Position numbers and translations under genes: made by a program
Shown here: one piece after another, positions 1 through 8,537 of the stretch
How the letters are laid out: each line of letters opens with the position of its first letter
Position numbering within the stretch: position 1 is the stretch's first letter
From: an uncultured Actinomycetes bacterium
Lineage (GTDB): Bacteria; Actinomycetota; Thermoleophilia; Solirubrobacterales; 70-9
Length of the DNA: 9,275 bases
Assembly: GCA_946482365.1 (NCBI GenBank)
Contig: CAMLQY010000049.1
Location: 1-9,275, forward strand
Reading direction: 5' to 3'
The notes under the pieces: generated by a model
The model's input: only the letters and a program-made list of their open reading frames with translations
Databases searched by the model: none
Told to the model about the DNA's origin: nothing

Positions 1-1022
1 GCGTGGCGGCCGGAGTGCTTGCCGAGGACGATCGAGTTCGACTCCAGGCCGACTTCGGTCGCGTCCATGATCTCGTAGGTGGTGCGCTCCTTCAGCACGC
101 CGTCCTGGTGGATCCCGGACTCGTGGGCGAAGGCGTTGCGGCCGACGACGGCCTTGTTGGGCTGGATCGCGTAGCCGGTGAGGCGCGAGACCATGCGGCT
201 GGTGCGAGCCAGCTCACGGGTGTTGACCCCGGTGCTCAGGCCGTGCACGTCCTCGCGGGTGCGGACCAGCATCACGATCTCCTCCAGCGAGCAGTTGCCC
301 GCGCGCTCGCCGATCCCGTTGACCGCGCACTCGACCTGCCGCGCCCCGGCTAGGACGCCGGCATAGGAGTTGGCGACGGCCAGGCCCAGGTCGTCGTGGC
401 AGTGGACCGACGTCTCGACGCCGCGCAGGGCCGGGACCAACTCGTAGAGACGGCGGAAGTAGTCCGCGTACTCCTCCGGCGTGGTGTAGCCGACGGTGTC
501 GGGGATGTTGACCACGGTGGCACCCTCCTCGACCGCGATCGCGCAGACCTCGGCGGTGAACTCGACGTCGGCCCGGGTGGCGTCCATCGGCGAGAACTCG
601 ACGTCGTCGCAGTAGGACTTGGCCAGCACTACCGCCGCCCGGGCCTGCCCCTTGACGTCCTCGCGGTCGGTCTGCAGCTGGTGCTCGATGTGGATGTCGG
701 AGGTCGAGATGAAGGTGTGGATGCGGGGCCGCTGCGAGTCCTTGATCGCCCCCCAGGCCGCGTCGATGTCGGCCTTGTGGGTACGGGCCAGGCCGCAAAT
801 GGTCGGCCCTTCGACGCTGCGGGCGATCGCCTCGACGGCCTCGAAGTCGCCCGGCGAGGTGATCGGGAAACCGGCCTCGATCACGTCGACGCCGAGACGC
901 GCCAGCTGCTGCGCGATCTCGACCTTCTCCGCCGTGTTCAGCGAGATGCCGGGCGACTGCTCCCCGTCGCGCAGCGTCGTGTCGAAGATGTGGACGCGGT
1001 TCGGGTCGTCTGCTGGTGACAC
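1..1022 (-). CDS. leuA: 2-isopropylmalate synthase LeuA, partial (C-terminus outside window)
   Basis: Catalyses the first committed step of leucine synthesis, condensing 2-oxoisovalerate with acetyl-CoA. The 340 visible residues cover the DRE-TIM metallolyase barrel: [13 protein letters not shown] near residues 13-25 (Arg18, metal ligand Asp19), HCHDDLG with metal ligands His207 and His209, GIGERAGN ending at Asn243, and the HESGIHQDG segment near 310-318. Family members of this type run to about 500-530 residues, so the linker and C-terminal leucine-binding regulatory domain are cut off by the left edge. The GTG start at 1022-1020 is chosen because a strong Shine-Dalgarno (AAGGAG, 1036-1031) lies 8 nt upstream and the conserved domain begins about 10 residues later. 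It is preceded by a leucine-rich leader peptide whose codons can pair with this Shine-Dalgarno, so synthesis is probably leucine-attenuated. Citramalate or homocitrate synthase are the alternatives, made unlikely by the leucine leader. Confidence 0.96.
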   Translation of the reverse strand, partial: MSPADDPNRVHIFDTTLRDGEQSPGISLNTAEKVEIAQQLARLGVDVIEAGFPITSPGDFEAVEAIARSVEGPTICGLARTHKADIDAAWGAIKDSQRPRIHTFISTSDIHIEHQLQTDREDVKGQARAAVVLAKSYCDDVEFSPMDATRADVEFTAEVCAIAVEEGATVVNIPDTVGYTTPEEYADYFRRLYELVPALRGVETSVHCHDDLGLAVANSYAGVLAGARQVECAVNGIGERAGNCSLEEIVMLVRTREDVHGLSTGVNTRELARTSRMVSRLTGYAIQPNKAVVGRNAFAHESGIHQDGVLKERTTYEIMDATEVGLESNSIVLGKHSGRH

Positions 1023-1025
1023 TGT

Positions 1026-1117
1026 TCCTTCTCCTTCTCTACCTCGTTCGAATGACCTTGTCTCTCGCGGCTATCGCGCCGCCCAGCGCTATTCCCCCCG
1101 AAGGGGGAGGAGAAGGA
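1026..1117 (-). promoter_or_regulatory. candidate leucine-responsive translational attenuator of leuA
   Basis: On the leuA mRNA strand, the leader leucine-codon tract UCCUUCUCCU (1117-1108) is perfectly complementary to AGGAGAAGGA (1035-1026), which contains the leuA Shine-Dalgarno region. An alternative 9-nt register pairs codons 11-13 (1118-1110) with GAGAAGGAG (1039-1031). Between the two strands lie a UUCG hairpin (1108-1093) and a 5-bp GCGGC/GCCGC hairpin (1082-1067), which would bring them together. No hairpin followed by a U-run is seen, so control of translation fits better than transcription termination. Inferred model: when leucine is scarce, a ribosome stalled on the leucine codons covers the anti-Shine-Dalgarno and leuA is translated; when leucine is plentiful, the ribosome leaves and the tract hides the leuA start. 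Confidence 0.68.
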
Positions 1118-1148
1118 GGAGCGCCAGGCTGTCGAGCCGGTGCGTCAT
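1089..1148 (-). CDS. leucine-rich leader peptide of leuA (leuL-type, 19 aa)
   Basis: A short frame, ATG at 1148-1146 to TAG at 1091-1089, encodes MTHRLDSLALLLLLPLRGE. Eight of 19 codons are leucine, and codons 10-14 are five leucines in a row (CTC CTC CTT CTC CTC). It ends 66 nt upstream of the leuA start. No Shine-Dalgarno precedes the ATG, but a TAAGCT hexamer ends 10 nt before it, which would give a 5' UTR of about 4 nt, so near-leaderless translation is plausible. The peptide itself probably has no function; ribosome progress along its leucine codons would sense charged leucyl-tRNA. Placement directly before a leucine biosynthesis gene makes chance unlikely. Not proven: that it is translated. 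A random pyrimidine-rich frame is the alternative. Confidence 0.85.
   Translation of the reverse strand: MTHRLDSLALLLLLPLRGE
1093..1108 (-). other. UUCG-tetraloop RNA hairpin in the leuA leader
   Basis: On the minus strand UCCCCC (1108-1103), loop UUCG (1102-1099), GGGGGA (1098-1093) forms a 6-bp stem closed by the very stable C(UUCG)G tetraloop. It spans leader codons 14-19, so a ribosome translating the leader would unfold it. No U-tract follows, so it is not a classical terminator. It may act as a pause, or as a folding nucleus that helps the upstream leucine codons reach the leuA Shine-Dalgarno. Confidence 0.7.
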
Positions 1149-1151
1149 TCG

Positions 1152-1187
1152 TCAGGGCAGCTTAGCGCAGCCCGGGAAGGATTCCCA
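1152..1187 (-). promoter_or_regulatory. possible promoter of the leader-leuA transcript
   Basis: A TAnnnT-type -10 hexamer TAAGCT (1164-1159) would place the start of transcription near A1152, 4 nt before the leader ATG. A weak -35 candidate TGGGAA (1187-1182) lies 17 nt upstream and matches TTGACA at only 3 of 6 positions. The short inverted repeat GGGAA-TCC-TTCCC (1186-1174) overlaps the -35 and spacer and could bind a regulator. The rest of 1149-1254, between the leader and the RTX gene stop, shows no further feature I can support. Confidence 0.4.
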
Positions 1188-1254
1188 GAGCGGATGCGGG
1201 CCGTCAGTAGCGAAAGCAGATCACGCCGCAGGGCAAATCCGGGCTACGCAGCCT

Positions 1255-1827
1255 CTACTGGGCCCCTTCGCGCAGGCTGTCGTTGCCACTGCCCGGACGC
1301 AGCTCGTCGCGACCGGGACCGCCCCAGAGGGCGTCGTTCCCCGGACCGCCGAAGAGGGCGTCCTTGCCGGGGCCGCCGAAGAGGGCGTCGTCCCCCGCGC
1401 GGCCGAAGAGGCTGTCACCGCCCTCGCCGCCGATCAGCTTGTCGGATCCTCCGCCGCCGATCAGCGAGTCCCTGCCCGGCCCACCCCGCATCGTCACCGG
1501 CACCTCGACCGTCCGGGTCACCAGCACGGAGTCCTTCCCTGGGCCTCCGTGGACTTCGAAGCCGGCGACCAGCGGCGCCTGGCAGATCAGCTGATTCGGG
1601 TTGTCGGGCGCGTTGTGGCAAACCGTCCCGCCGACTTCCAGGGGAGCGGCGGAGTCGATCACGTAGCTGTAGCCGTCGGGGGTGAGCCAGATCTGCATCG
1701 AGTTCTCCGTCGCGCCCCCCGCCAGGACGACCGTGTAGGTGGTCGGCTCGGCGGGCGTTTCGGCGCGCGCGAGCGGCGCGGTCCCAACCGCCAGCACAGC
1801 GAGCAAGATGGCAATCTTCTTGTTCAT
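1255..1827 (-). CDS. secreted RTX-type calcium-binding-repeat protein
   Basis: A 190-residue protein with a clear Sec signal peptide: MNKK, a hydrophobic stretch about residues 5-20, and a probable cleavage after ARA at 22. The mature N-terminal part (about 23-93) is unrecognised; its only two cysteines, Cys70 and Cys82, could form a disulfide. A first GGPGKD-like motif sits at 94-99, then eight uninterrupted nonapeptides of the RTX/haemolysin type GGxGxDxLx occupy 115-186 almost to the C-terminus. Known members fold as parallel beta-rolls that bind calcium outside the cell. The ATG is chosen because it gives the signal peptide directly and has GAAGG 8 nt upstream. It is much shorter than RTX toxins and shows no catalytic domain, so a surface or matrix calcium-binding role is the most that can be said. 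It lies 30 bp after the MDR gene on the same strand. Confidence 0.85.
   Translation of the reverse strand: MNKKIAILLAVLAVGTAPLARAETPAEPTTYTVVLAGGATENSMQIWLTPDGYSYVIDSAAPLEVGGTVCHNAPDNPNQLICQAPLVAGFEVHGGPGKDSVLVTRTVEVPVTMRGGPGRDSLIGGGGSDKLIGGEGGDSLFGRAGDDALFGGPGKDALFGGPGNDALWGGPGRDELRPGSGNDSLREGAQ
1270..1485 (-). repeat. eight degenerate 27-bp tandem repeats encoding RTX nonapeptides
   Basis: Exactly 216 bp encode eight successive nine-residue units: GGPGRDSLI, GGGGSDKLI, GGEGGDSLF, GRAGDDALF, GGPGKDALF, GGPGNDALW, GGPGRDELR and PGSGNDSLR. Units 5 to 7 are most alike, which suggests recent duplication in the middle of the array. The first and last units are the most divergent. This is a protein-coding repeat and not a mobile or regulatory one. 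Confidence 0.9.
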
Positions 1828-1837
1828 CGCAGAAACC

Positions 1838-1853
1838 TTCGTCCCGGGACGAA
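1838..1853. promoter_or_regulatory. perfect 16-bp palindrome before the RTX gene
   Basis: TTCGTCCCGGGACGAA is a perfect inverted repeat lying between the stop of the MDR gene (1858) and the RTX start (1827). Its edge overlaps the GAAGG Shine-Dalgarno of the RTX gene. As DNA it could be an operator for a dimeric repressor. As RNA it could form a 6-bp stem with a CCGG loop that partly hides the ribosome binding site. No U-run follows, so it is a poor terminator. The function is not known. Confidence 0.5.
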
Positions 1854-1857
1854 ACGC

Positions 1858-2925
1858 CTACCCTGGAAACAACACGACCTTGCCGACGTTGCGGCGCTCG
1901 GCGATGAACCGGTGGGCGTCGCCCGCCCGCTCGAAGGAGAACGACTCGGCGACGACGGGCTCGAGGCGGCCGGCCTCGAGGTCGGCCATCAGCGGCTGGG
2001 TGACCCGGTCGAGGTCGCCCTCGCGTTCCCACCACTTGAGCATGTTGAGGCCGAAGACGCCTTTGTTCTCGTTCATCATCGCCAGGCTCTTCCACCACGG
2101 CACCGTCGCCGTCGGCATCTTGAAGAGGCCCTTCAGCATCGCCGGAAGGTCGCGGCCGCTTTCGTTCGTCACCTCCGAGAGCCCGTACATGACGAGCCGC
2201 CCGCCGGGACGCAGCAGCCGGTAGTCCTTGCGGAACGAGGTCGGGCCGAGCGCGTCGACGATCAGGTCGACGCCCTCGCCGCCGGTGAGGCGCATCGTCT
2301 CGGCCTCGAAGTCGAGGTTGCGGTAGTCGATCGGGTGGTCGACCCCCTGAGCGCGGATCGCGTCGTGCTTGGAGGGCGAAGCAGTGCCGAAGATCTCCGC
2401 GCCGGCGTTGCGAGCGAGCTGCGTGGCCGAGATCCCGACGCCGCCCGCGGCTGCGTGGATCAGGACCCGGGACCCCTCGCGCAAGCTGCCCATCAGGACG
2501 AGGGCCGCGTAGGCGGTGCCGTAGTTGACCGGGAACGCGGCGCCCTGCTCGAAGCTGAGGCGCTCGGGAAGCGGCAGCGCCTGCTCGGCGGGGACCGTGA
2601 CGAGCTCCGCCTGGCCGCCGAAGCGGGTGCCGGCGACGACCCGATCGCCGACCGCGTGCTCGCTCACACCCTCCCCCACCGTCTCGACCGTGCCCGCCAC
2701 CTCGTAGCCCATCACGCAGGGCGGCTTGGGGGCGTCGGGGTAGAGGCCCATCCGCGCCATCGTGTCGGCGAAGTTGATCCCGGCCGCCTTTACGGCGATC
2801 CGGACCTCGCCGGGGCCGACGGGGGGATCGGGCCGCTCCTGGACCTGCAGCACCTCCGGCCCGCCGTTCCTCGTTTGCACCAGCGCCTTCACCGGCGCAA
2901 CTCTAACGCCGCCAGACCGGCGCAT
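1858..2925 (-). CDS. MDR-family zinc-independent oxidoreductase (quinone oxidoreductase/VAT-1-like)
   Basis: A 355-residue medium-chain dehydrogenase/reductase. The N-terminal GroES-like domain carries MARMGLYPDAPKPP followed by MGYEVAGTVE (about 56-81), a layout seen in the VAT-1/quinone oxidoreductase branch. The Rossmann domain has AAAGGVG at 158-164 and IVDALG near 222-227. The cysteine pattern of zinc alcohol dehydrogenases (catalytic CGxxH and the four-Cys structural lobe) is absent, so a zinc-free NADPH-dependent quinone or enone reductase is likely; the true substrate is unknown. The ATG at 2925 is preferred because GAGGA lies 7 nt upstream, but a GTG at 2892 would give the family-typical start (M)KALVQT with no visible Shine-Dalgarno, so the extra 11 residues are uncertain. 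It lies 75 bp downstream of serA on the same strand and no terminator with a U-run separates them. Confidence 0.85.
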   Translation of the reverse strand: MRRSGGVRVAPVKALVQTRNGGPEVLQVQERPDPPVGPGEVRIAVKAAGINFADTMARMGLYPDAPKPPCVMGYEVAGTVETVGEGVSEHAVGDRVVAGTRFGGQAELVTVPAEQALPLPERLSFEQGAAFPVNYGTAYAALVLMGSLREGSRVLIHAAAGGVGISATQLARNAGAEIFGTASPSKHDAIRAQGVDHPIDYRNLDFEAETMRLTGGEGVDLIVDALGPTSFRKDYRLLRPGGRLVMYGLSEVTNESGRDLPAMLKGLFKMPTATVPWWKSLAMMNENKGVFGLNMLKWWEREGDLDRVTQPLMADLEAGRLEPVVAESFSFERAGDAHRFIAERRNVGKVVLFPG

Positions 2926-2945
2926 AGCGGCGTCCTCGGTCGCTC

Positions 2946-2961
2946 GCGTGCAAAAGCACGC
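2946..2961. repeat. short inverted repeat between serA and the MDR gene
   Basis: GCGTGC-AAAA-GCACGC forms a 6-bp perfect stem with a 4-nt loop (UUUU in the minus-strand transcript). It lies about 40 nt after the serA stop and about 20 nt before the MDR start. With no U-tract after the stem it is not a classical intrinsic terminator. It could be an operator, a processing or mRNA-stability hairpin, or a weak terminator of the serC-serA transcript. Confidence 0.4.
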
Positions 2962-3000
2962 CACGCTCCCTGCGTCCTGGCTCTGCTTGGCCTGCCGACG

Positions 3001-6155
<3,155 letters not shown>

Positions 6156-6158
<3 letters not shown>

Positions 6159-6167
6159 GGAGCCCTA
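6156..6167. repeat. short palindrome joining two convergent stop codons
   Basis: TAGGG-AG-CCCTA contains the TAG stop of the cupin gene (6156-6158, plus strand) and the TAG stop of ilvC (6167-6165, minus strand). The stem is only 5 bp with a 2-nt centre and no U-run, so it is a weak terminator at best. The symmetry may simply follow from two facing TAG codons with G-rich flanks. Confidence 0.3.
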
Positions 6168-7178
6168 GAACTCCTGATCCACCCAAGGCATCATGTCGCG
6201 GAGGTCGCCACCGACCTTCTCGACCTGGTGGCCCTTGCCCTCCTCGCGCATGCGGGAGAGGTTCTCGCCGCCGGCGCGGTTCTCGGCGATCCACTCGCGG
6301 GCGAACTCGCCCGACTGGATCTCGCCGAGGATCTCCTTCATCGCCGCGCGGGACTCCTCGCCGATGACGCGCTTGCCGCGGGTCATGTCGCCGTACTCGG
6401 CCGTGTTCGAGATCGAGTAGCGCATCCCCTGGATGCCCTTCTCGTACATCAGGTCGGCGATCAGCTTCAGCTCGTGCAGGCACTCGAAGTAGGCGAGGCG
6501 CGGGTCGTAGCCGGCCTCGACCAGGGTCTCGAAGCCGGCCCGGACCAGCTCTGAGGCGCCGCCGCAGAGGACGGCCTGCTCGCCGAAGAGGTCGGTCTCG
6601 CACTCGTCCTTGAAGGACGTCTCGATCACCGCGGCGCGGCCGCCGCCGATCGCCGAGGCGTAGGCGAGGACGAGGCCGTGGGCGTCGCCGCTGGCGTCCT
6701 GGTGGACGGCCATCAGGCAGGGCACCCCGTTGCCTTCCTCGTACTGGCGGCGGACGAGGTGGCCCGGCCCCTTCGGCGCGACCATGCCGACGTCGACGCC
6801 GGACGGGGGGGCGATCTGCTCGAAGTGGATGGAGAAGCCGTGGGCGAAGAGCAGCAGGTTGCCGGGGGCGATGCCGTCGGCGATTTCGCTCTCCCAGACC
6901 TCCGCCTGCTTCTCGTCGGGCAGCAGGACCATCACCGCGTCGCCGCGGCTGGCGGCGTCGGCGACGTCGAGCACCTCGAGGCCGGCCTCCTCCGCCTTGG
7001 CGCGGCTGGAGGAGTCGGGGCGAAGGCCGACGACGACGTCGACGCCGGAGTCCTTCAGGTTGAGGGCGTGGGCATGGCCCTGGGAGCCGTAGCCGAGGAT
7101 GGCGACCGTCTTGCCCGCGAGCAGCGAGAGGTCGGCGTCTGAGTCGTAGAAAATGTCTTGAGGGTTGTCTTGAGCCAT
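6165..7178 (-). CDS. ilvC: ketol-acid reductoisomerase IlvC (class I)
   Basis: Converts acetolactate and acetohydroxybutyrate to dihydroxy acids in valine, leucine and isoleucine synthesis, using Mg2+ and NAD(P)H. The 337 residues match the short class I form. The Rossmann motif is [12 protein letters not shown] (29-40). The beta2-alphaB loop GLRPDSSSR (51-59), with Arg53 and serines 56-58, is typical of NADPH preference. His113 and Lys136 (VAPKGPGH) are present, and the Mg2+ and substrate residues Asp196, Glu200, Glu232, Glu236 and Ser257 all line up. The ATG at 7178 matches usual family length; the Shine-Dalgarno is weak (AGAG about 10 nt upstream), which suits translation following menE, whose stop lies 12 bp upstream. 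Finding it behind menE rather than with ilvBN or leuA is unusual. It supplies the valine-branch intermediate that leads to the LeuA substrate. Confidence 0.97.
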   Translation of the reverse strand: MAQDNPQDIFYDSDADLSLLAGKTVAILGYGSQGHAHALNLKDSGVDVVVGLRPDSSSRAKAEEAGLEVLDVADAASRGDAVMVLLPDEKQAEVWESEIADGIAPGNLLLFAHGFSIHFEQIAPPSGVDVGMVAPKGPGHLVRRQYEEGNGVPCLMAVHQDASGDAHGLVLAYASAIGGGRAAVIETSFKDECETDLFGEQAVLCGGASELVRAGFETLVEAGYDPRLAYFECLHELKLIADLMYEKGIQGMRYSISNTAEYGDMTRGKRVIGEESRAAMKEILGEIQSGEFAREWIAENRAGGENLSRMREEGKGHQVEKVGGDLRDMMPWVDQEF

Positions 7179-7190
7179 AGGCGCGCGACT

Positions 7191-8516
7191 CTAGCGGAGG
7201 GCTCGCCTGATCAGCTTGCCGGACGAGGTGCGCGGCAGCGCCGCAGCGAGCTCCACGCGCTTCGGCACCTTGAAGCCGGCCAGCGACTGGGCGCAGTGGC
7301 GTCGCAGATCGTCCGGCGTCACCTCGGAGCCGTCCTCGAGCACGACGACCGCCGTCACCGCCTGCTGCCACTCCGGGTCCTCGCGCCCGACCACGGCGGC
7401 GTCGACGACCTCGGGGTGTCGCAGCAGCACCTTCTCGACCTCGACCGGCATCACGTTCTCGCCGCCGCTAAGGATCAGGTCGTCCATCCTGTCTTCGACG
7501 TAGAGGAAGCCCTCCTGGTCGATGCGACCGAGGTCGCCGGTGTGCAGCCAGCCGTCGGCGTCGGCGCGGCCGGGGGCAACCGTGGGCCCCTGGACCAGGA
7601 TCTCGCCCTCCTGGATGCGTAGGTGGGTCGTCAGCAGCGGTCGCCCGGCGGAGCCGAGCTTGCGTTTCGCGTCGGCCGGGGCGAGGGTCGTCACCTGCGA
7701 GCAGGCCTCGGTCAGGCCATATGTCTGCACGACCGTCGCGCCGCCTCCGATCGCCTCCTCCAGCGCGTCCTCCGGCACAGGGCCGCCGCCGACCAGGATC
7801 GCGCGCGGGCCGGAGAGGTCGGCCCCGGCGTCGAGCAGCCGCGTCAGCATCGTCGTCACCAGGGAGACGACGGAGATCCGCTCGCGCGCCAGGGCATCCG
7901 CCACGCGATCGACCTCGAAGCCGTCGTGGACCACTGCCGTCGTGCCGTAGATGACGGAGCGCATCACGATCCCAAGCCCCGAGATGTGGCTGAGCGGCAG
8001 GCAGCAGAGCCAGCGGTCCTCGGGCTCGACCCCGATGTTGAAGGCCGAGGCGACGCCGCTCCAGAGGAAGTTGCCGTAGGTGAGCCCGATCGGGTCGGGG
8101 GCGCCGGTGCTGCCGCTCGTCATCACCTTGCAGGCGAGGTCGTCCATGTCGTGCTCGCCGAGCAGCGGCATGTCGGCCTCGGTCTGGGTCAGCTCGCCGG
8201 CGTCGTCGAGGTCGATCGCCGGTTCCTCGACCGCGATCACGGCCGCGTGCTCCTCGGCGGAAAGCCTGGGGCTGAGCGGCAGCAGCACCGCCCCGAGCTT
8301 CATCAGCGCGTGGACGAGGACGACCTGCTCCCGGCGAGGGTGCATCGTCAAGGCGGCAACCGATCCGCGCCGCACGCCCTGGGCCGCGAGCCGCCGCGCC
8401 ACCCAGGTCGCCTCGGCCTCCAGCTCCGCGTAGGTGACCTCGGACCCGTCCGCGATCAGCGCGGTCCGGTCGGGACAGCTCTGCGATCTCTGGGCGAGCC
8501 AGTTGTCGAGCTTCAT
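7191..8516 (-). CDS. menE: o-succinylbenzoate-CoA ligase MenE (AMP-forming)
   Basis: An ANL-superfamily adenylating enzyme of 441 residues, expected to activate o-succinylbenzoate with ATP and load it onto CoA, just before the MenB step of menaquinone synthesis. Motifs in order: P-loop TSGSTGAP (133-140), QTYGLTE (264-270), [12 protein letters not shown] (322-333, Asp328), hinge region [15 protein letters not shown] (341-355), and catalytic Lys434 in SSGKLIRR. The P-loop has Asp141 where Lys is usual. Family motifs alone allow other acyl-CoA ligases, but the short MenE-like length and the divergent menB next door decide the call. The frame is open far upstream to 9263, antisense to menB; the ATG at 8516 is chosen because the family N-terminus ([16 protein letters not shown]) starts there. 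No Shine-Dalgarno is visible. It is followed by ilvC after 12 bp. Confidence 0.86.
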   Translation of the reverse strand: MKLDNWLAQRSQSCPDRTALIADGSEVTYAELEAEATWVARRLAAQGVRRGSVAALTMHPRREQVVLVHALMKLGAVLLPLSPRLSAEEHAAVIAVEEPAIDLDDAGELTQTEADMPLLGEHDMDDLACKVMTSGSTGAPDPIGLTYGNFLWSGVASAFNIGVEPEDRWLCCLPLSHISGLGIVMRSVIYGTTAVVHDGFEVDRVADALARERISVVSLVTTMLTRLLDAGADLSGPRAILVGGGPVPEDALEEAIGGGATVVQTYGLTEACSQVTTLAPADAKRKLGSAGRPLLTTHLRIQEGEILVQGPTVAPGRADADGWLHTGDLGRIDQEGFLYVEDRMDDLILSGGENVMPVEVEKVLLRHPEVVDAAVVGREDPEWQQAVTAVVVLEDGSEVTPDDLRRHCAQSLAGFKVPKRVELAAALPRTSSGKLIRRALR

Positions 8517-8537
8517 AGGGGGGATATCGTGCCCATC
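8503..8537. promoter_or_regulatory. divergent menE/menB start region with a menB promoter candidate
   Basis: Only 21 bp separate the menE and menB start codons. On the plus strand TATCGT (8525-8530) ends 7 nt before the menB ATG, and TTGTCG (8503-8508) lies 16 nt further upstream, matching TTGACA at four of six positions; the -35 would lie inside the menE coding region. This predicts a leaderless menB mRNA. For menE a weaker pair, TTGTGG and CACGAT with a 17-nt spacer, reaches into the menB coding region. The promoters would overlap, giving linked control of two consecutive steps. Confidence 0.45.

Noticed and set aside
1067..1108. Rho-independent terminator in the leuA leader
   Set aside because: Two stable hairpins exist (1093-1108 and 1067-1082), but neither is followed by a U-run on the minus strand, so classical transcription attenuation is not supported.
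1023..1187. T-box riboswitch upstream of leuA
   Set aside because: I see no T-box consensus (UGGN-type bulge sequence with specifier stem) in this short leader; the leucine-rich frame explains the region better.
1270..1485. Tandem 27-bp repeats as CRISPR or other non-coding array
   Set aside because: The repeats are contiguous without spacers, in frame, and encode regular RTX nonapeptides.
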